Part shown: piece by piece, positions 59,451 to 64,000 of the stretch | How the letters are laid out: the number at the start of each line of letters is the position of its first letter | Position numbering within the stretch: the stretch's first letter is position 1 | DNA from: Pardosa pseudoannulata | Lineage: Eukaryota > Arthropoda > Arachnida > Araneae > Lycosidae | Direction: 5' to 3' | Assembly: GCA_032207245.1 (NCBI GenBank) | Contig: CM063506.1 | Location: 14,877,627-14,941,626, forward strand | DNA length: 64,000 nucleotides | Notes under the pieces: generated by a model | What the model was told of the DNA's origin: nothing | The model's input: the letters and a program-made list of their open reading frames with translations, nothing else | Databases searched by the model: none | Made by a program: the position numbers and the translations under genes

Positions 59451-60955
59451 CACTCATGTCCATAAATTAAGGATAATTCAGAATCACACAGAAATTGAGC
59501 TCTAAAATAAAAATTTCACCTGTAGAATTATCACACACATCTTGAAGAAGAATATGCAAATTGCAGGAAACCACCAGATGGCGCGGATAGTACGTCACAA
59601 TGACGAGAGTGTATGAAAGGGGTATATAAGGAATGGTAGCAAAGAAGTAAAATTGTTCACAAGCGCTTTAAAAGCCTTTCAGTGCAATAACCGCATAGTT
59701 ATGGCACAAAGGAAGCATTTGGATGATTTTTTACGTGGTAGAATTATCGGACGACTGGAATGTGGACGTACCCAGCTGGAAGTATCCGAGGAACTTGGAA
59801 TCGCCCAGAGTGTCATCTCCAGGCTTTGGCAACGATTCAAACATGATGGTAATGTGAGTAGATGTTACAGCACAGGTCGCCCCCGAGTTACTACGCCGAA
59901 TGATGACCGGTATTTGGCAGTTACTGCCAAAAGAAACAGACGGAGCACAGCATCAGACCTGTCTCGTCAGCTCTCTTCAGCTACCGGTACGACAGTTTCA
60001 AGGCAGACCGTGTACAGACGCTTAGGGAACATTGGTCTATATGCTCGTAGGCCTGTCAGATGTGTTCCCCTTACCGCAACTCACTGTCGCCTGCGATTAT
60101 GCTGGGCTAGAGAGCATGCATTGTGGACACCGCAACAGTGGTCTTGTGTGATGTTTTCCGACGAGTCCAGGTTCAGTTTACATTCTGATTCTCGCCGGAC
60201 TTTCATATGGAGAGCGCCAGGTACCCGTTACCACCAAGAGAACACCATTGAACGACACCGTTACGGTGGTGCAGGATGGCTCGTTTGGGGAGGAATTATT
60301 CTTGGTTCCAGAACTGACCTGCATGTTCAGAGTGTAACGATGACAGGCCACATCTATCGGGATGTCATTCTGGAACAACATGTACGTTTGTTTCGGGGCG
60401 CCATGGGTCCTGAATTTCTGTATATGGATGACAACGCCCGACCTCACCGTGCAAACATTGTAGACGAATGCCTTCAATCGGAGGATATCACCCGTATGGA
60501 TTGGCCAGCATACTCACCGGACTTGAATCCAATAGAGCATGTGTGGGACATGCTTGGCCGACGAATTGCAGCCCGTCAACCCCCTCCCAACTGTCTATCG
60601 GAACTTCGGAGGGCATTGCTTGATGAGTGGTGTAATTTTCCCCAAGATCAGATTGATAATCTGATACTCAGCATGCGTAGGCGTTGTAACGCTTGTATTG
60701 CATCGTCCGGGAGACATACTCCGTATTAACCATCATACTAACCATGTTATACTGTTTTCTGTAAATAGGTTCTTTTTTGAAATTTGCTCCAGGGAGTAAA
60801 AATCGCAATTTTTATTAATTATGTCAAACATATAGCATCTTTTTTGCTCTTTACCTTTTGTTTAATAAATAGACTTTACAAATAAGTCAAATTTGTTTTG
60901 CTTTTGTCTCTTTCATTGCCTGAACTTCATTATCCTTAATTTATGGACATGAGTG
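59451..60955 (+). mobile_element. Full-length Tc1 transposon
   Basis: The 27-bp terminal inverted repeats (59451-59477 and 60929-60955) are identical. They begin CACTCATGTCCATAAATTAA. TA precedes the element; TT follows, so the right target duplication has mutated. Length 1505 bp with a single uninterrupted transposase. Perfect repeats and an open gene point to a recent insertion. Confidence 0.96.
59701..60729 (+). CDS. Tc1-family transposase, intact
   Basis: A DDE enzyme that cuts out and inserts the surrounding element at TA sites. 342 codons from ATG at 59701; an in-frame ATG 48 bases upstream is not needed, and the start MAQRKHLDDF fits family length (about 340). Residues 1-50 and 75-115 form the paired-like helix-turn-helix DNA-binding domains, joined by the GRPR motif (59-62). 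The catalytic triad is complete: Asp154 (MFSDESRF), Asp244 (MDDNARPH) and Glu279 (SPDLNPIEHVW), with 34 residues between the last two (DD34E). The W-V-x-G-G region is present as WLVWGGI (193-199). No stop or frameshift. It lies alone between its inverted repeats, 223 bp after the right edge of the left repeat. Activity is plausible but untested; expression signals are not evident beyond the element itself. Confidence 0.96.
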   Translation: MAQRKHLDDFLRGRIIGRLECGRTQLEVSEELGIAQSVISRLWQRFKHDGNVSRCYSTGRPRVTTPNDDRYLAVTAKRNRRSTASDLSRQLSSATGTTVSRQTVYRRLGNIGLYARRPVRCVPLTATHCRLRLCWAREHALWTPQQWSCVMFSDESRFSLHSDSRRTFIWRAPGTRYHQENTIERHRYGGAGWLVWGGIILGSRTDLHVQSVTMTGHIYRDVILEQHVRLFRGAMGPEFLYMDDNARPHRANIVDECLQSEDITRMDWPAYSPDLNPIEHVWDMLGRRIAARQPPPNCLSELRRALLDEWCNFPQDQIDNLILSMRRRCNACIASSGRHTPY

Positions 60956-61499
60956 TTCGTTGAGATTAAATGATAAATTCTATTAAGAGAAATGCAAAAA
61001 AGTAATAAATAAGATTTCACATGACGGAACAGTTTCACACGTCTCTGCCCTTATCATCTTCAATGTTAATTTATAGTTGAATACACTGGTTACGGTTAAA
61101 ACTAGAGTTCTTTAGTATTTTCCTAATTATGTTGTTGTTTCTGATGCCACTTGGTCAAACCAAATGCATACGCTACTCGTATTAAGACAAAGGGAAGCGC
61201 CTTTCGTTTAAACGAGCACCACTAGGATGAACGTATGACTTATGGTCAAGTGGGTCCTTGTAATGTAGAAGCAGGGACGAAGCAGAAGACCCAAAGGCTT
61301 GGCCTGTCACCCCCAAAGGTGTTGATTGATAACTTGGAAGACATTGCAACTATGAACATATTTTACGAGCCCCAGTCACCTTTAACGAACACTTCGAAGA
61401 CGAGGATTGTAGGCTCAGAACCTGCAACACTCTGATTACGAGAGCGTTGCTTTCGCTGACTGAGCTTACGCAGTAGAACAGACTCCAGATGATTGGTTG
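60956..61499. other. Unassigned DNA
   Basis: A 66-codon frame (61235-61435, +) in a GC-richer patch (61130-61460) is unrecognised; the patch may be an old repeat. Confidence 0.35.
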
Positions 61500-61650
61500 G
61501 TTCTAGACTCTAGATTACTGTTTTGTTACACGAGAACCAATGAGACCGGGCCCTACTAATAAAAGCGATTCCGAATGGCTACGAAAAACCATAGCAATAG
61601 TGAGATTAGAACCTACGAACTTTGGTACCAAAGAGCAGTGTCCTACAATC
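61500..61650 (-). repeat. SINE family 1, decayed copy
   Basis: Retains ACACGAGAACCAATGAGACC, GGGCCCTACT, GCGATTCCGAATGGCTACGA and the B-box remnant GAGATTAGAACCTACGAAC; the head is lost after GTCCTACAATCG. Confidence 0.7.
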
Positions 61651-63053
61651 GTTATATAGATAACAGGTGGAGAGAAATAGACAATGGACTTTACATTCAC
61701 ACAATGCAGTACAGCAAGCCAAAAATTAAAACTTTATAATGTTTTGCAAAGAGAATGATAGGAATTAAAATGGCTCATGCGCAAAGGTTTTTCGCGAGCA
61801 ATTATACTCGCAAAATAAATTATTATTGTAGCTCTTTGCAGTTAGAATCTTTCCTGGTTTTTCTTTGTAGAGGCGGGTTTTGAAATGGTTGCGTCGCTTC
61901 TGCTTGAATTCGCAAGACTCAAACTCATTCTTTTACATGGATACGTTTTGCAATATTAATATCTGTCTTTATACTGTTAAATTCACAGAATTTTGCAAGG
62001 GGATCTAACTTTATGAATTATATAGTGTTATGGAGTCCACTGGAGATTGGATTTATATATAGGTGCCTGGTCGCGAAAAAGATTAACAAGCGTGATAGAA
62101 TCTTTTAAATGTTACGAACATTATGATTCTTATAATGTTACAGAATCACTCCAGATCCAGTTTATGAAACTTCCCATTTAGAAGTCCAAACTGACATAGC
62201 ACAATACTGCACTTGTATATAAACCGACAGTAAATTAGTCAACCGTGTAGCAGTTAGTATGCCTTAAAACTCCAGACAAATATAAAGCTTAACAATGTTT
62301 TGGCTTCCTACAGCAACTTTGTACAGTATATACGAAATTAATGCAGGGAAACCTTCATATTTATATATAGGATCAAATCTGATTCAATTAGATAACAAAG
62401 CCTAAGAGCAAGTTTGCAATTAAAATAAAAAAAATATCTACAATGCGAGAGAAAGAGTATGTTTTATATAAGTTTAATGTTCACACAATAAAAATTCCAG
62501 TCCAGTCATTTAAGAAAGGACGTTTTCTAAAGTATCTCACACTTTATGTTTTCCTGAAAAAAACCTTAATCCATTTTGTCGTGAAATTAAATTTAAGTTT
62601 TAGAAACAAGAACAACCAACACTGAAATGAACTGCAATTTGAATTAATTTAAGAGAAAGCTAAAAGGTAGGAAATTCCTGAATAAAGTACTCGTCCTTAT
62701 TAAACAGAAAATCAATAGCTCGTGATATCCGCAAGAGTGATTTGCTGATTCTGGGACATTTAATTAGATGATTAGAGAAAATTGAGAAAACTTTTCAGCA
62801 AACGTGTCATTGTGAGAATGTATTATACATGAAAAATGTGCAGATTCTCACAGAAGATTCAAGAAAAGCAAATTAGCTTTTATTCAAGATATATCATGTA
62901 TAATTCTTCTAAATTGTTAATGGCATTTTGTGGGCTTGTTTTCTGTATCATGGCTACTTTAATACCTTGGAATATACATATTACTTAGGTTTGATTAAAA
63001 ATGATTATGAGTTCTAATGTTCGTATTGATATTATTCAATATTTTCGAGATGC
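61651..63053. other. Unassigned DNA
   Basis: AT-rich, short frames only (62443-62625, +). Nothing recognised. Confidence 0.4.
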
Positions 63054-63057
63054 TTAA

Positions 63058-63290
63058 CACATTGTGTGCTGGTACATTTCGCAGCGGAATTGTACCGGGA
63101 GCGGGCGTTTTGCGCGTAAATTTAATTATTCAGTTAAATCTCAATAGATCAATAGAAAATTATTTAATTTTTTAACCAACTTTCCGTACTTTATATTGAA
63201 ATATATAAACAAATATATATACATACAAATATGTTATGTAAATATACATATATATAATATCATTTTCGCAAGGATAAATAAAAAGTTAAT
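63058..63290 (+). mobile_element. piggyBac-like end, family B, copy 3
   Basis: TTAA (63054-63057) followed by CACATTGTGTGCTGGTACAT and over 200 bp matching 63750-63999 and the right arm of 52557-53373. The partner end was not found before the TA array. Confidence 0.75.
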
Positions 63291-63668
<378 letters not shown>

Positions 63669-63749
63669 CGTTCAATCTGGACGAATAAAATCCATGAAAT
63701 TTACAGCAACATTTTCAACATTTTCCATCAAGAGTTTTGAGAAGCTTAA

Positions 63750-63899
63750 CACATTGTGTGCGGGTACATTTTGCAGCGGAATTGTACCGGGAGCGGGCGC
63801 TTTGCGCGTAAATTTAGTTATTCAGTTAAATCTCAATAGATTAATAAAAAATTATTTAATTTTTTAACCAACTTTCCGTACTTTATATTGAAATATATA

Positions 63900-63938
<39 letters not shown>

Positions 63939-64000
63939 GCAAATATGTTATATAAATATACATATATATAATATCATTTTCGCAGGGATAAATAAAAAGT
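63750..64000 (+). mobile_element. piggyBac-like end, family B, copy 4 (runs off window)
   Basis: TTAA at 63746-63749 and CACATTGTGTGCGGGTACAT. Nearly identical to copy 3 for 240 bp, apart from a longer TA run at 63907-63934. The end is outside the window. Confidence 0.8.

Noticed and set aside
59653..59700. Upstream in-frame ATG of the Tc1 transposase
   Set aside because: Would add 16 residues not typical of the family; the ATG at 59701 gives the expected start and length.
60178..60477. Minus-strand 99-codon frame inside the Tc1 gene
   Set aside because: Shadow of the transposase coding strand.

Overview
This is an intron-poor, AT-rich stretch of animal nuclear DNA with no host protein gene that I can recognise. 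The best guess is an arachnid, probably a spider. The reasons are the mix of Tc1, pogo/Tigger, piggyBac, hAT, mariner and Helitron-like repeats, a very abundant tRNA-derived SINE, long TA/TG/CA microsatellites, and a Tc1 transposase of a type I associate with orb-weaver genomes (from memory, unchecked). There are no bacterial-style operons, rRNA genes or CRISPR arrays.

Layout. 0-8 kb: hAT-like elements (the one at 4079-4527 has a perfect 8-bp target duplication), a decayed mariner (about 4.5-5.6 kb), and a tandem duplication carrying SINE pieces (2.2-3.1 kb). 8-16 kb: two inverted copies of a Tigger composite (8238-10204 and 14614-16104). Between them lie a possible Helitron with a THAP zinc-finger reading frame (10270-12417), a palindromic MITE rich in TGACGTCA, and a piggyBac derivative (12739-13342). 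16-27 kb: sparse DNA with a Tigger MITE split by a SINE (21471-22457), a tiny hAT MITE and a long palindrome. 27-36 kb: three copies of a roughly 350-bp unnamed repeat, many microsatellites, a clean TTAA-flanked piggyBac derivative (31380-32490) and another Tigger MITE. 36-45 kb: a 115-bp minisatellite, SINE-in-SINE nesting, a 1-kb hAT-type element and a Tigger MITE. 45-56 kb: weak BEL/Pao traces, LTR-like blocks, a solo LTR with GGGC duplications and a second piggyBac family. 56-64 kb: LINE and hAT remnants, one full-length Tc1 element with an open transposase (59451-60955), and two closely spaced piggyBac ends around an 83-unit TA array.

The only convincing intact protein gene is the Tc1 transposase. 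The other coding signals are broken transposon genes: Tigger N-termini lacking the catalytic domain, piggyBac ends, hAT C-termini, a mariner and a LINE reverse transcriptase tail. The most unusual pattern is an 87-bp exon-like segment (29 codons, phase 0, AG before and GT after) at 8663-8749, 15590-15676 and 40462-40548. Two of these copies sit inside the Tigger composites next to a Helitron-like palindromic end. Homology was judged by eye; no database search was possible.
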